Source: Flavobacterium antarcticum DSM 19726 (GTDB taxonomy: Bacteria; Bacteroidota; Bacteroidia; Flavobacteriales; Flavobacteriaceae). Taken from it: DNA of 64,000 nucleotides. Made by a program: the position numbers and the translations under genes. Positions 1 through 8,237 of the stretch are shown piece after piece. The stretch covers positions 124,001 to 188,000 of the forward strand of contig NZ_ATTM01000001.1 of the NCBI RefSeq assembly GCF_000419685.1. Reading direction: 5' to 3'. The notes under the pieces are model-generated. The model was not told where the DNA came from, ran no database searches, and was given only the letters and a program-made list of their open reading frames with translations. The first letter of the stretch is position 1, and every line of letters starts with the position of its first letter.

Positions 1-403
1 TTTTAAATCTTTCGTCATTCTCGGGTTTTAATGATTTCGACTTTTTCATAAAGTCGACAAAATTAATAAATTCAAATTCTTCAACAGAACTATTTCTAAT
101 TTTTAAAAATTCATTTACCCAATGTTCAAACTGTCTTGGACCTATTAATATCAAAAATTGACATTTGTCAGAATGTTTGAAAATTTCTGAATTATTATCT
201 TGATAAATTTTAAAGAAACTTGGTGGAATCTTTTTATTTTTATCCACATCAACAATTCCGACGCTAAAACTATCTTTACTTCTAATGTTGACTCCGTCAA
301 TTACGGCGTCATCACCACTTTCTTTTCTTATTAAACTTTTATCGTTTACTAATCTTCCAAAGAAATACATATCTGCCCAACATTCGACGCCAATTAATTT
401 CAT
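1..403 (-). CDS. TOPRIM-like protein, partner of an AAA ATPase (3' end outside window)
   Basis: The reading frame runs from an ATG at 403 to the window edge without a stop, at least 134 codons, so the C-terminus is missing. I do not recognise the family. Visible features are a very early V-E-x-x-x-D pattern (Glu7, Asp11) and a hydrophobic strand ending in D-V-D (Asp52, Asp54). This is the spacing of acidic metal ligands in TOPRIM domains, where a first-strand Glu is followed later by DxD. There is no signal peptide or membrane segment, so it is probably cytoplasmic. It begins 9 bp after the stop of the ATPase gene, so the two are probably co-transcribed. Separate ATPase and TOPRIM genes occur in anti-phage systems such as PARIS, and the domains are fused in OLD nucleases. 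The TOPRIM assignment is inference; that the frame is coding is much more certain. Confidence 0.6.
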   Translation of the reverse strand, partial: MKLIGVECWADMYFFGRLVNDKSLIRKESGDDAVIDGVNIRSKDSFSVGIVDVDKNKKIPPSFFKIYQDNNSEIFKHSDKCQFLILIGPRQFEHWVNEFLKIRNSSVEEFEFINFVDFMKKSKSLKPENDERFK

Positions 404-412
404 AATATAGAA

Positions 413-1405
413 TTAATTGGATTCCCAAAGACTCTCAAAATTGAAAAATATGTTCATTCCATATTCAAAAACGTCTTCATTTTTATTTTTGTCCAAAAGT
501 TTTACTTTTGTTTCTCCATCTTCATTATTAACGAGGTAAATATTAGTATTTTCTTTGCTTTCTTCATCTCGCAAAAATTCTTTAACAATGAAATCACTAT
601 GAGTAACTATGAAAAACTGATTATCTTTCTCGTCGTATTTGATACCATTTGTTAATTCTAAAATATAAGGTTCAAAACAATGGGCTTCAGGCTCTTCAAA
701 CAACATAGCGGAATTTTCATTACTCATAATCGCTGATTTATAAAAAATCAATCTTTGTAAAGTATCAGCAATCATATTATAAGGTAGTTCGAAAACAGTT
801 CCGTCTTCCAGATTTTTTTGAATTGCAATTTCATAATTTCCAGATTTAATGACACTCTTTAAACCATTATCTTTCAATGATTGAACTACTTCATTTCTTA
901 ATTTCTGATTTTGCGAAATAACCTGACCGATATTTTCACCAAAAGGAAATTCTAAACTTAAATCGCCTGTTTTCTGGTTAACAATGTTTTTATAATCATA
1001 TTTTTTTATCATTGCTAAATCGGCATCAGTAACTAAATTGCTTGATTTGCCATCCTTCGAAATAAAATTATATCTTAACCCATCAATTTTAAAATAAGGT
1101 CCCTCTATGGAGTCTCTATTAAACGTAAAATTTAATTGTCCTCTTGTATTTATGTTTATTCTAATATTTTCTTTAACATTTCCATTAAAACATAATTGAT
1201 AGATATCATTGAATCTGACAAAATCACTTATTTTGCTTGAATATGGAGGATGATTAAGATATCCAAACAAACCCAAAGCTTCTAAAATATTACTTTTACC
1301 TGCATTTGGTTTACCAATAAACACATTTATCTTGTTACAATCATTTATTTCTAAATGTTTGATAGATTTAAAATTGCTAATTTCTATGTGTTTAATTTTT
1401 TCCAC
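413..1405 (-). CDS. AAA family ATPase of the OLD/RecF-like (AAA_15/AAA_21) type
   Basis: This 330-residue ABC-like ATPase has the usual N-terminal strand I-x-N-F-K-S, a Walker A motif GKPNAGKS at residues 31-38, a Walker B region LFEEPEAH around 235-241 and a late FFIVTHS strand (264-270) carrying the H-loop histidine. EEPEAH is characteristic of OLD, RecF and AAA_15 ATPases. The segment where the signature (usually S-D-G) is expected reads I-A-D-T-L-Q-R at about 212-218, so the signature serine is not evident. The start is GTG, 6 bp after the nuoF stop, with no in-frame ATG nearby. Such ATPases drive nuclease partners or sense phage proteins; a TOPRIM-like gene follows 9 bp downstream. The pair looks like a defence cassette lodged behind nuoF, which is inference from architecture. 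Confidence 0.85.
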   Translation of the reverse strand: MEKIKHIEISNFKSIKHLEINDCNKINVFIGKPNAGKSNILEALGLFGYLNHPPYSSKISDFVRFNDIYQLCFNGNVKENIRININTRGQLNFTFNRDSIEGPYFKIDGLRYNFISKDGKSSNLVTDADLAMIKKYDYKNIVNQKTGDLSLEFPFGENIGQVISQNQKLRNEVVQSLKDNGLKSVIKSGNYEIAIQKNLEDGTVFELPYNMIADTLQRLIFYKSAIMSNENSAMLFEEPEAHCFEPYILELTNGIKYDEKDNQFFIVTHSDFIVKEFLRDEESKENTNIYLVNNEDGETKVKLLDKNKNEDVFEYGMNIFFNFESLWESN

Positions 1406-1411
1406 TTCTTT

Positions 1412-2779
1412 TTAAACTGTTTGACTACTAACTAAATGCTTTACAATTGAAAAAGGTTCAGCAACAAAGTGTTCTCTATTTTTAATTTTTTCTGGGAAAC
1501 GAACGTGGTATTCGAATTCATCTCTAAAGTGTCTGATAGCTGCTGCAACTGGCCAAGCCGCTGCATCACCTAAAGGACAAATTGTGTTTCCTTCAATTCT
1601 AGATTGAATACTCCACAATAAATCAATATCTTCTTCACGACCTTGACCGTTTTCGATTCTCCACAGTACTTTTTCTAACCAACCCGTTCCTTCACGACAA
1701 GGCGAACATTGTCCACAACTTTCGTGAGCATAAAAACGAGCGAAATTCCAAGTATTTCTTACGATACAAGCTGTATCATTGTAAACGATGAATCCACCTG
1801 AACCTAACATCGAACCGGTAGCAAAACCACCATCCGATAAAGATTCGTAGCTCATCAATCTATCGTCACCGTTTGCTGTTTTGTAAATCAAATTTGCAGG
1901 TAAAACTGGAACAGATGAACCTCCTGGAACAAATGCTTTCAACGGCCGACTGTCAATCATTCCGCCTAAATATTCGTCAGAATTCATGAATTCGTAAACG
2001 CTTAAACCCAATTCGATTTCAAAAACACCTTGGTTTTTAACATGTCCTGAAGCTGAAATTAATTTAGTTCCTGTAGAACGACCAATTCCAATCTTCGCAT
2101 AATCAGCACCTGAATTATTGATAATCCACGGCACTGTAGCTATGGTTTCTACGTTATTTACAACGGTAGGATTTGACCAAACTCCTGAAACCGCCGGGAA
2201 AGGTGGTTTGATTCTTGGGTTTCCTCTTTTTCCTTCTAATGATTCAATTAATGCTGTTTCTTCACCACAAATGTAAGCACCACCACCAATTTGAACATAT
2301 AATTCTAAATCATATCCGGAACCTAAAATATTTTTACCTAAAAATCCTGCCGCTTTCGCTTCAGCAATTGCACGTTCTAATATTTTATAAATCCACATGT
2401 ATTCACCACGAATATAGATGTAAGATAAATTTGCTCCAAGTGCATAACTTGACGTAATCATTCCTTCAATTAGCAAGTGAGGAATGTACTCCATCAAGTA
2501 ACGGTCTTTAAACGTACCTGGTTCAGATTCATCGGCATTACAAACTAAATGTCTTGGTTTACCTGATTTTTTATCAATAAAACTCCATTTCATTCCGGCT
2601 GGAAATCCTGCTCCACCACGGCCTCTTAATCCTGAAGTTTTTACTTCTTCAACTACTTCATCAGGAGTTAAGGTTTTAATGGCCTTTTCCACAGAAGCAT
2701 AACCACCTTCACGACGGTACACTTCATAGGTTTTAATTCCTGGAACGTTGATTTTATCTAATAATATTTTTTGTGACAT
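1412..2779 (-). CDS. nuoF: NADH-quinone oxidoreductase subunit F (NADH- and FMN-binding)
   Basis: NuoF oxidises NADH at the tip of the peripheral arm of complex I and passes electrons through FMN to the iron-sulfur chain. The 455-residue protein has the FMN/NADH-binding loops GRGGAGFP (53-60) and GGGAYICGEE (165-174). The [4Fe-4S] N3 cluster ligands are Cys355, Cys358 and Cys361 in the SCGQCSPC motif plus Cys401 in TICPLGD. Length and motifs are complete. Its start lies 1 bp after the nuoE stop, which suggests coupled translation. In the standard gene order nuoG would follow, but here an ATPase gene begins 6 bp downstream. Confidence 0.98.
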   Translation of the reverse strand: MSQKILLDKINVPGIKTYEVYRREGGYASVEKAIKTLTPDEVVEEVKTSGLRGRGGAGFPAGMKWSFIDKKSGKPRHLVCNADESEPGTFKDRYLMEYIPHLLIEGMITSSYALGANLSYIYIRGEYMWIYKILERAIAEAKAAGFLGKNILGSGYDLELYVQIGGGAYICGEETALIESLEGKRGNPRIKPPFPAVSGVWSNPTVVNNVETIATVPWIINNSGADYAKIGIGRSTGTKLISASGHVKNQGVFEIELGLSVYEFMNSDEYLGGMIDSRPLKAFVPGGSSVPVLPANLIYKTANGDDRLMSYESLSDGGFATGSMLGSGGFIVYNDTACIVRNTWNFARFYAHESCGQCSPCREGTGWLEKVLWRIENGQGREEDIDLLWSIQSRIEGNTICPLGDAAAWPVAAAIRHFRDEFEYHVRFPEKIKNREHFVAEPFSIVKHLVSSQTV

Positions 2780-2780
2780 A

Positions 2781-3311
2781 TTATTTATCGTGTAAAGTAA
2801 TCTTGTTATCTCGGCAATCTACGATGAGTTGGTCAATTTTTTCTTTTGTCAAATGCTCTTGGTAAAAATCGCCCAATTGCATCATTGGTGCATATCCACA
2901 AGCACCTAGACATTGAACACCGCGAACTTCAAACATTCCGTCTGGAGTTTGTTCGCCAACATTTACGCCTAATTTTTGACAAGTATAGTCCATTAAATTT
3001 TCTACACCATTCAAGCAACAAGGTGAAGTAGTACAAAATTCAAACATGTATTTTCCAATCGGTTTTCTGTTGAACATAGTGTAAAAACTTACTACTTCAT
3101 AGACTTCGATTGGTTTGATGCTCAAAATTTCAGCCACCTTATCTTGCAATTCAATACTCAACCAATTGTCGTGAGCATCTTGAACTTCGTGCAAAACAGG
3201 CAATAAAGCCGATTTTTGTTTTCCTTCTGGATAATGACTGATTAATTCATTGATGCGTGTCATCAAAGATTCAGTTATGTTTATCTCTTGTTTTATATCT
3301 ACTCTTTCCAT
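2781..3311 (-). CDS. nuoE: NADH-quinone oxidoreductase subunit E (24 kDa, [2Fe-2S])
   Basis: NuoE is the thioredoxin-like 24-kDa subunit of the NADH dehydrogenase module and carries the [2Fe-2S] cluster N1a. The four expected cysteines are visible: Cys93 and Cys98 in C-T-T-S-P-C, and Cys134 and Cys138 in C-L-G-A-C. At 176 residues it has the normal family length. It is separated from nuoD by a 144-bp spacer rich in repeated words, unlike the tight junction with nuoF on the other side. Confidence 0.97.
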   Translation of the reverse strand: MERVDIKQEINITESLMTRINELISHYPEGKQKSALLPVLHEVQDAHDNWLSIELQDKVAEILSIKPIEVYEVVSFYTMFNRKPIGKYMFEFCTTSPCCLNGVENLMDYTCQKLGVNVGEQTPDGMFEVRGVQCLGACGYAPMMQLGDFYQEHLTKEKIDQLIVDCRDNKITLHDK

Positions 3312-3455
3312 TCTATATGTTAGATTTCAGATTTCAGATTCAGGTTTAAATGCGTTTACCGAAATAATTCATGTTTCCTAAATTCCCTAAAACCTATATG
3401 TCTCTTTTCTTAAATCAATATTTATTCTAAAATCCTAAATCTTATTTCTAAATTA
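3312..3455. repeat. Word-repeat spacer between nuoD and nuoE
   Basis: This 144-bp non-coding spacer within the nuo operon begins with repeated units of the type AGATTTC (TTAGATTTCAGATTTCAGAT) and ends with related words on the other strand (CCTAAATC, TTCTAAAT). The two ends could pair as a long imperfect stem. No promoter box is evident. A similar spacer lies between nuoA and nuoB. The role is unknown; intercistronic mRNA structure is one possibility. Confidence 0.5.
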
Positions 3456-4691
3456 TTAAGCGTCAAGTTCTCCCGCAATAACATTCAAACTTGATAATGT
3501 AGCAATCGCATCAGACAACATCGCACCTTTTACCATTTCGTTATACGCTTGGTAGTAAATAAAACAAGGTCTTCTGAAATGCAATCTAAATGGAGTACGA
3601 CTTCCGTCAGTAATTAAGTAAAAACCTAATTCTCCATTTCCACCTTCAACAGGATGATAGACTTCTGTTATTGGAACAGGAATTTCTCCCATTACAATTT
3701 TGAAGTGGTAAATCAAACTTTCCATTGACGTGTAAACATCTTCTTTTGGTGGCAAGTAATAATCAGGCACATTTGCATGGAAAGGACCTTCTGGCATTTT
3801 GTCCAATGCTTGTCTGATGATTTTTAAACTTTCCCAAACTTCAGCGTTTCTTACACAGAAACGGTCGTATGTATCACCTGATTTTCCAACAGGAATATCA
3901 AATTCAAAATCTTCGTAAGAACTGTACGGTTGCATTTTACGAATATCGTAATCAACACCTGTCGCTCTTAAATTGGGACCTGTAAAACCATAATTCATCG
4001 CACGTTCGGCATTAATTGCACCAACGTCAATAGTTCTGTCCATGAAAATTCTATTTCGAACTAGTAAGTTTTCAAATTCTTGCCATGCAGCAGGAAAATC
4101 TTCTAGGAATTTTTCAATTTTTTCAAAAACTAATGGCGTCCAATCTCTTTCGAAACCACCAATTCGTCCCATGTTTGTCGTCAATCGAGCACCACAAATT
4201 TCTTCGTAGATTTCATAAACTCGTTCACGCATTTGGAACACATATAAGAAACCAGTTAACGCTCCTGTATCTACACCAATAACTGAATTGCAAATCACGT
4301 GGTCTGTAATACGTGCCAATTCCATGATGATAACTCTCATATATTGAACGCGTTTTGGGACTTCAATATTTAAAGCTTTCTCTAATGTCATCCACCAACC
4401 CATATTGTTAATAGGAGCTGAACAATAATTCATTCGGTCTGTAAGAGGCGTAATTTGGTAGAAAGGTCTGTTTTCTGCAATTTTTTCAAAAGCACGGTGA
4501 ATGTAACCCACAGTTCCTTCGCCTTCAACGATGCGTTCTCCATCCATCAATAAGATGTTTTGGAAAATTCCGTGAGTCGCCGGGTGTGTTGGCCCTAAAT
4601 TCAGAATTGAAAGTTCACTTCCGTCTTCATTTTGCCTTTGCTTGATAATATCAGCGTAACGTAATTCTGGTGGTAATAATAAGTCTTGCAT
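3456..4691 (-). CDS. nuoD: NADH-quinone oxidoreductase subunit D (49 kDa)
   Basis: NuoD is the 49-kDa subunit of complex I, related to the large subunit of [NiFe] hydrogenases, and helps form the quinone-binding site with NuoB. The 411-residue protein carries the family hallmark NLGPTHPATHG near residue 30, followed by GERIVEGEGTVGYIHR. A C-terminal region with GELGFYLITDG and R-L-H-F-R-R-P completes the family pattern. The gene is separate from nuoC, unlike the fused nuoCD of Escherichia coli. It starts 24 bp after the nuoC stop. Confidence 0.98.
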   Translation of the reverse strand: MQDLLLPPELRYADIIKQRQNEDGSELSILNLGPTHPATHGIFQNILLMDGERIVEGEGTVGYIHRAFEKIAENRPFYQITPLTDRMNYCSAPINNMGWWMTLEKALNIEVPKRVQYMRVIIMELARITDHVICNSVIGVDTGALTGFLYVFQMRERVYEIYEEICGARLTTNMGRIGGFERDWTPLVFEKIEKFLEDFPAAWQEFENLLVRNRIFMDRTIDVGAINAERAMNYGFTGPNLRATGVDYDIRKMQPYSSYEDFEFDIPVGKSGDTYDRFCVRNAEVWESLKIIRQALDKMPEGPFHANVPDYYLPPKEDVYTSMESLIYHFKIVMGEIPVPITEVYHPVEGGNGELGFYLITDGSRTPFRLHFRRPCFIYYQAYNEMVKGAMLSDAIATLSSLNVIAGELDA

Positions 4692-4715
4692 GTTTGCGCT
4701 ATTATTTCAGGTGCA

Positions 4716-5237
4716 TTAACAATTATCTTGTGTTCTTCCGAAGAAACGGTCGTCTTTATCCGTACGTCCGCCATCTTCTAATGGAAATTCTTTTCGCAGT
4801 GGAAAAGAAGTCATTTCATCCATGTTCAAAATACGTTTTAACTGTGGATGACCTTTAAATATAATTCCGTAGAAATCATACGTTTCGCGTTCTTGCCAGT
4901 TTGCACCAGAAAATAAACTTGTAACGGTATTAATTTCTAAATTTTCTAATGATAGGAAACATTTAAAACGAATGCGTGTGTTGTCAAGCCAATTATGCAT
5001 GTGATACACAACTGCAAATTCCTTGTCCTTACTTGCGTCCGGATAATGAATTCCGCAAACGTCTGTCAAGAAATTAAATCTCAAAGTTGCATCTTCTCTT
5101 AAAAAGCGCATGACCTCTAGATTGCTTTCTGAAGCCGCTTCGAACGTAAAAATATCGTGTTGTTGCATGAAATTTGAAACTTGCGCGCCAAATTTGTCAA
5201 CTAATTTTGTTTGTATAACCGTGGTTTCTAAAGCCAT
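4716..5237 (-). CDS. nuoC: NADH-quinone oxidoreductase subunit C (30 kDa)
   Basis: NuoC is the 30-kDa peripheral-arm subunit of complex I that packs against NuoD. The 173-residue protein shows the family signature around W-Q-E-R-E-T-Y-D-F-Y-G-I followed by GHPQLKRIL, the R-K-E-F-P-L segment and an acidic, charged tail. It has no redox cofactor of its own. It starts 2 bp after the nuoB stop and is followed by nuoD, so it is in the middle of the operon. Confidence 0.97.
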   Translation of the reverse strand: MALETTVIQTKLVDKFGAQVSNFMQQHDIFTFEAASESNLEVMRFLREDATLRFNFLTDVCGIHYPDASKDKEFAVVYHMHNWLDNTRIRFKCFLSLENLEINTVTSLFSGANWQERETYDFYGIIFKGHPQLKRILNMDEMTSFPLRKEFPLEDGGRTDKDDRFFGRTQDNC

Positions 5238-5239
5238 GT

Positions 5240-5788
5240 CTATTGTATGTTATAAGAAGCCAATAATTCAGTATATTCTGGAGAACTTCTACGTCTTACT
5301 GATTCAGACTTTACTAAATCTTGCAAACGCATAACTCCATCTAAAATTTGTTCCGGACGGGGAGGGCAACCAGGAACGTAAACATCTACAGGAATGATTT
5401 TGTCAATTCCTTGCAAAACAGAATACGTATCGAAAATCCCACCTGAACTTGCACAAGCTCCAACAGCGATAACCCAACGAGGTTCAGCCATTTGTTCGTA
5501 AACTTGACGTAAAATAGGTGCCATTTTCTTTGCGATTGTTCCCATAACAAGTAACATATCCGCTTGACGAGGAGAGAAACTCATACGTTCTGAACCAAAA
5601 CGCGCTACATCATAATGAGAAGCCATCGTAGCCATAAATTCAATTCCGCAACAAGATGTAGCAAACGGCAAAGGCCAAAGCGAATTTGCTCGCGCTAAAC
5701 CAACTACATCATTTAATTTCGTAGCAAAAAAGCCTTCACCTGCATAACCTTCAGGTGCTTCTGCTGTATTTATTTTTGAATCACTCAT
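5240..5788 (-). CDS. nuoB: NADH-quinone oxidoreductase subunit B (PSST, cluster N2)
   Basis: NuoB holds the terminal [4Fe-4S] cluster N2, which reduces quinone. The tandem cysteines of N2 (Cys46-Cys47 in T-S-C-C-G-I-E) are followed by Cys112 in GACASSGG and Cys141 in PGCPPRPE, the complete ligand set. The 182-residue length is normal. The [12 protein letters not shown] segment is also diagnostic. A 130-bp spacer separates it from nuoA. Confidence 0.98.
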   Translation of the reverse strand: MSDSKINTAEAPEGYAGEGFFATKLNDVVGLARANSLWPLPFATSCCGIEFMATMASHYDVARFGSERMSFSPRQADMLLVMGTIAKKMAPILRQVYEQMAEPRWVIAVGACASSGGIFDTYSVLQGIDKIIPVDVYVPGCPPRPEQILDGVMRLQDLVKSESVRRRSSPEYTELLASYNIQ

Positions 5789-5918
5789 TTTAATTTATGA
5801 TTTTAGAATTTAGATTTCTGATTTCAAAAGAAAGCGTAAATCGTAAATTCTGTTTTCAACGTTTTTTTTAGATTGGAGAATCTCAAACCTTAAATCGAAA
5901 ATCTCAAATCTTACATCA
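5789..5918. repeat. Word-repeat spacer between nuoA and nuoB
   Basis: This 130-bp non-coding spacer has one side rich in ATTTTAGAATTTAGATTT-like words and the other side with complementary words (AAATCGAAAATCTCAAATC). It resembles the nuoD/nuoE spacer in composition and arrangement. I see no start box or open frame in it. Function is unknown. Confidence 0.5.
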
Positions 5919-6284
5919 CTATTCCCACTCTAAACCTTTTTTCTTCAACACGTAGAAGAAGCCAACAAGCAATAGGAACATGAAAATTCCCATTTTTACC
6001 ATTCCTTCCATTCCCATTTCGCGGAAATTAACCGCCCAAGGATACATGAAAATCACCTCGACGTCAAAAAGAACAAATAAAATAGCGACTAAAAAGTATT
6101 TTACTGAAAACGGCATTCGCGCATTTCCGATAGATTCTACTCCACACTCAAAGTTTTTATTTTTGTTTTTCGAAGACCTTTTTGGTCCAAGAAAGCTAGA
6201 CACAATAATGGTTCCCACCACAAATCCTACTGCTAGGATAAGTTGCATTACAATTGGAAAATAGTCAAATTGATCTGATTGCAT
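5919..6284 (-). CDS. nuoA: NADH-quinone oxidoreductase subunit A
   Basis: NuoA is a small membrane subunit at the junction between the two arms of complex I. The 121-residue protein has three predicted membrane helices (about residues 11-31, 62-82 and 92-112). The conserved loop N-F-E-C-G-V-E-S lies between helices 1 and 2, followed by FSVKYFLVAILFVLFDVE. The C-terminus K-G-L-E-W-E is also family-typical. It is the first gene of the visible nuo operon and is preceded by a canonical Bacteroidota promoter. Confidence 0.97.
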   Translation of the reverse strand: MQSDQFDYFPIVMQLILAVGFVVGTIIVSSFLGPKRSSKNKNKNFECGVESIGNARMPFSVKYFLVAILFVLFDVEVIFMYPWAVNFREMGMEGMVKMGIFMFLLLVGFFYVLKKKGLEWE

Positions 6285-6317
6285 AATAATCGATTTGTTG
6301 GAAAATAATTTTGGTCA

Positions 6318-6348
6318 CAAAGATAGGTTTCATCTAGGTAACACACAA
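6318..6348 (-). promoter_or_regulatory. Promoter of the nuo operon
   Basis: On the minus strand a TTG (complement of 6346-6348) is followed after 20 bp by TATCTTTG (complement of 6318-6325), matching the Bacteroidota -33/-7 consensus TTG-N19-21-TAnnTTTG. Transcription would start a few bases downstream, leaving a leader of about 30 bases before the nuoA ATG at 6284. Confidence 0.75.
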
Positions 6349-6418
6349 CCTTAAAAGTGTATTTCACTTTTGTTGAATTGTTCTTTTAAGCTAATTTTTA
6401 TTCGTTATAAATAGAGAT

Positions 6419-6892
6419 TTAGCGATTCAGCCACCAAATACTTGCATTTAAAAACATCGCAAAGCTGACCCAAAGAAGATATGGGATGAAAAGATAACCT
6501 GCCGTTTTATTTATTTTGTTGAATAACATGTAGGTTTCGTAAATCATTAATAACAATAAAATGATTTCGATTAATGCGATTAATGGATTTTTAAGTCCAA
6601 AGAATAAAAACGACCACATTGTATTTAGAAATAACTGAATTCCAAAGAAGATCATTGCTTTTTTCGCCAGTGGATTTGTGTCAATTTTATCCCACACAAT
6701 TCCACCAGCAACGGCAATCATAATGTAAAGCATTGTCCAAACGGGGCCGAAAAGCCAATTCGGCGGATTGAAACTTGGTTTTTCAATAGTATTGTACCAA
6801 GTCTCAATTCCGTTTTGAGTTACGATGCTCGAAGCGTAACCGATTCCGAGACAAAGTATGATGAGTATTGTTATTTTTGTTCCGAGTTTCAT
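6419..6892 (-). CDS. tspO: TspO/MBR family protein
   Basis: This is a 157-residue membrane protein of the TspO/MBR (translocator, peripheral benzodiazepine receptor) family, which binds porphyrins and other hydrophobic ligands. It shows five hydrophobic helices and the diagnostic stretch W-Y-x-x-I-x-K-P-S-F-N-P-P-N-W at about residues 32-46, followed by FGPVWTMLY. It is a separate unit, 134 bp upstream of nuoA in the same orientation. The physiological ligand is unknown; photo-oxidative or tetrapyrrole-related roles are known in some bacteria. Confidence 0.93.
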   Translation of the reverse strand: MKLGTKITILIILCLGIGYASSIVTQNGIETWYNTIEKPSFNPPNWLFGPVWTMLYIMIAVAGGIVWDKIDTNPLAKKAMIFFGIQLFLNTMWSFLFFGLKNPLIALIEIILLLLMIYETYMLFNKINKTAGYLFIPYLLWVSFAMFLNASIWWLNR

Positions 6893-7022
6893 AAATGTAG
6901 AATTTAATTTTTAGTGGTCATTTATGGTATCGCCTTTTTTGATTCTTGTGCTTTGTGGCGATTTCATAATTAATATTTTGTCCAAAATTACTAAATCTTT
7001 ACTTTCCACAGAAGATGTTTTT

Positions 7023-7050
7023 TTGATGTAAATCAAATAAAGTATCTTTG
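7023..7050 (+). promoter_or_regulatory. Promoter of mvaD
   Basis: TTG at 7023-7025 is followed after 17 bp by TATCTTTG at 7043-7050, fitting the Bacteroidota housekeeping promoter with a slightly short spacer. The ATG of mvaD at 7068 lies 17 bp beyond the -7 box. Confidence 0.65.
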
Positions 7051-7067
7051 CCAAAATTGCACTTAAA

Positions 7068-8159
7068 ATGACAAAAGCTACTGATTTTATCCCTCAAGAA
7101 TATACGCATGAAGTAACTGAAAAAGGAAATTTTCAGTGGTCTGCACCAAGCAATATCGCATTGGTAAAATATTGGGGAAAAAAGGAAAACCAAATTCCGG
7201 CTAATCCATCGATTAGTTTTACGTTGAATAATTGCAAGACAATTACAAAACTTGAATTTGAACCTATAAAATCAACTTCAGAAAACTTCTCGTTTGATTT
7301 GTTTTTAGATGGAAAATCAAAAGAAGATTTCAAACCGAAAATGCAGAAATTTTTTGAAAGAGTGGAGATCTATTTGCCATTCTTAAAGGATTTTCATTTT
7401 GCAATTTCAACAGAAAACACTTTTCCGCACAGTTCAGGAATTGCTTCTTCGGCAAGCGGAATGGGGGCGATGGCAGTAAATTTAATGTCAATCGAAAAAC
7501 TGTTCAACCCAGAAATGACCGAAGAATATTTTTGGAAGAAAGCATCATTTCTTGCGCGATTAGGCTCAGGAAGTGCTTGCAGAAGTATTAAAGGTTCGGT
7601 AGTAGTTTGGGGAGAAACGGAGTCAGTGGAAAATAGTTCAGACTTGTTCGGCGTTGAATTTTCAGAAACGATTCATTCGAATTTTCAAAATTACCAAGAC
7701 ACGATATTATTAGTTGACAAAGGCGAAAAAGTAGTTTCGAGTACGGTTGGTCACGAATTGATGCACAATCATCCGTTTGCAAAAAATAGATTTGAACAAG
7801 CACACGAGAATTTGGCACAAATGAAGCAAATTTTAATCCATGGAAATCTTGAGAAATTTGTAAGTTTAGTTGAAAGTGAAGCGTTGACTTTGCATGCAAT
7901 GATGATGACTTCAATGCCTTATTTTATTTTAATGAAGCCAAATACATTAGAAATTATAAATAAAATTTGGAAATTCCGTCAGGATACTGGCGTTCAAGTG
8001 TGCTTTACACTAGACGCTGGGGCGAATGTTCATGTTTTGTATCCTGAAAATGACAAGGAAAAAGTTTTGCAATTTATTAAGAATGAATTGATTGTGTATT
8101 GCCAAAATCAGCAGTATATTTGTGACGAAATTGGAAGTGGCGCTCAAAAGTTAAATTAA
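7068..8159 (+). CDS. mvaD: Diphosphomevalonate decarboxylase
   Basis: MvaD converts mevalonate 5-diphosphate, with ATP, to isopentenyl diphosphate, the last step of the mevalonate pathway. This 363-residue GHMP-superfamily protein shows the family motifs S-N-I-A-L-V-K-Y-W-G-K (28-38), the phosphate-binding loop SSGIASSASG (122-131), G-S-G-S-A-C-R-S near 168 and D-A-G-A-N-V-H near 318. The start follows a good promoter. It is about 80 bp upstream of mevalonate kinase, so the two may form one unit with the prenyltransferase that follows. Confidence 0.96.
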   Translation: MTKATDFIPQEYTHEVTEKGNFQWSAPSNIALVKYWGKKENQIPANPSISFTLNNCKTITKLEFEPIKSTSENFSFDLFLDGKSKEDFKPKMQKFFERVEIYLPFLKDFHFAISTENTFPHSSGIASSASGMGAMAVNLMSIEKLFNPEMTEEYFWKKASFLARLGSGSACRSIKGSVVVWGETESVENSSDLFGVEFSETIHSNFQNYQDTILLVDKGEKVVSSTVGHELMHNHPFAKNRFEQAHENLAQMKQILIHGNLEKFVSLVESEALTLHAMMMTSMPYFILMKPNTLEIINKIWKFRQDTGVQVCFTLDAGANVHVLYPENDKEKVLQFIKNELIVYCQNQQYICDEIGSGAQKLN

Positions 8160-8237
8160 GTTTCAACTTTATTTGAAAATTGGTGCTAACAAAGACAAAT
8201 TTCGCTATCTTTAAATATTATTAGATAAAAACATTAG

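Noticed and set aside
1..1405. Naming the ATPase/TOPRIM-like pair as PARIS (AriA/AriB)
   Set aside because: The second gene is cut by the window edge and no AriB-specific feature beyond the acidic motif can be confirmed, so the name is not justified.
8160..8237. TATCTTTA before the mevalonate kinase gene as a separate promoter
   Set aside because: The last base deviates from TTTG and the nearest TTG is 23 bp upstream; the gene may simply be co-transcribed with mvaD.
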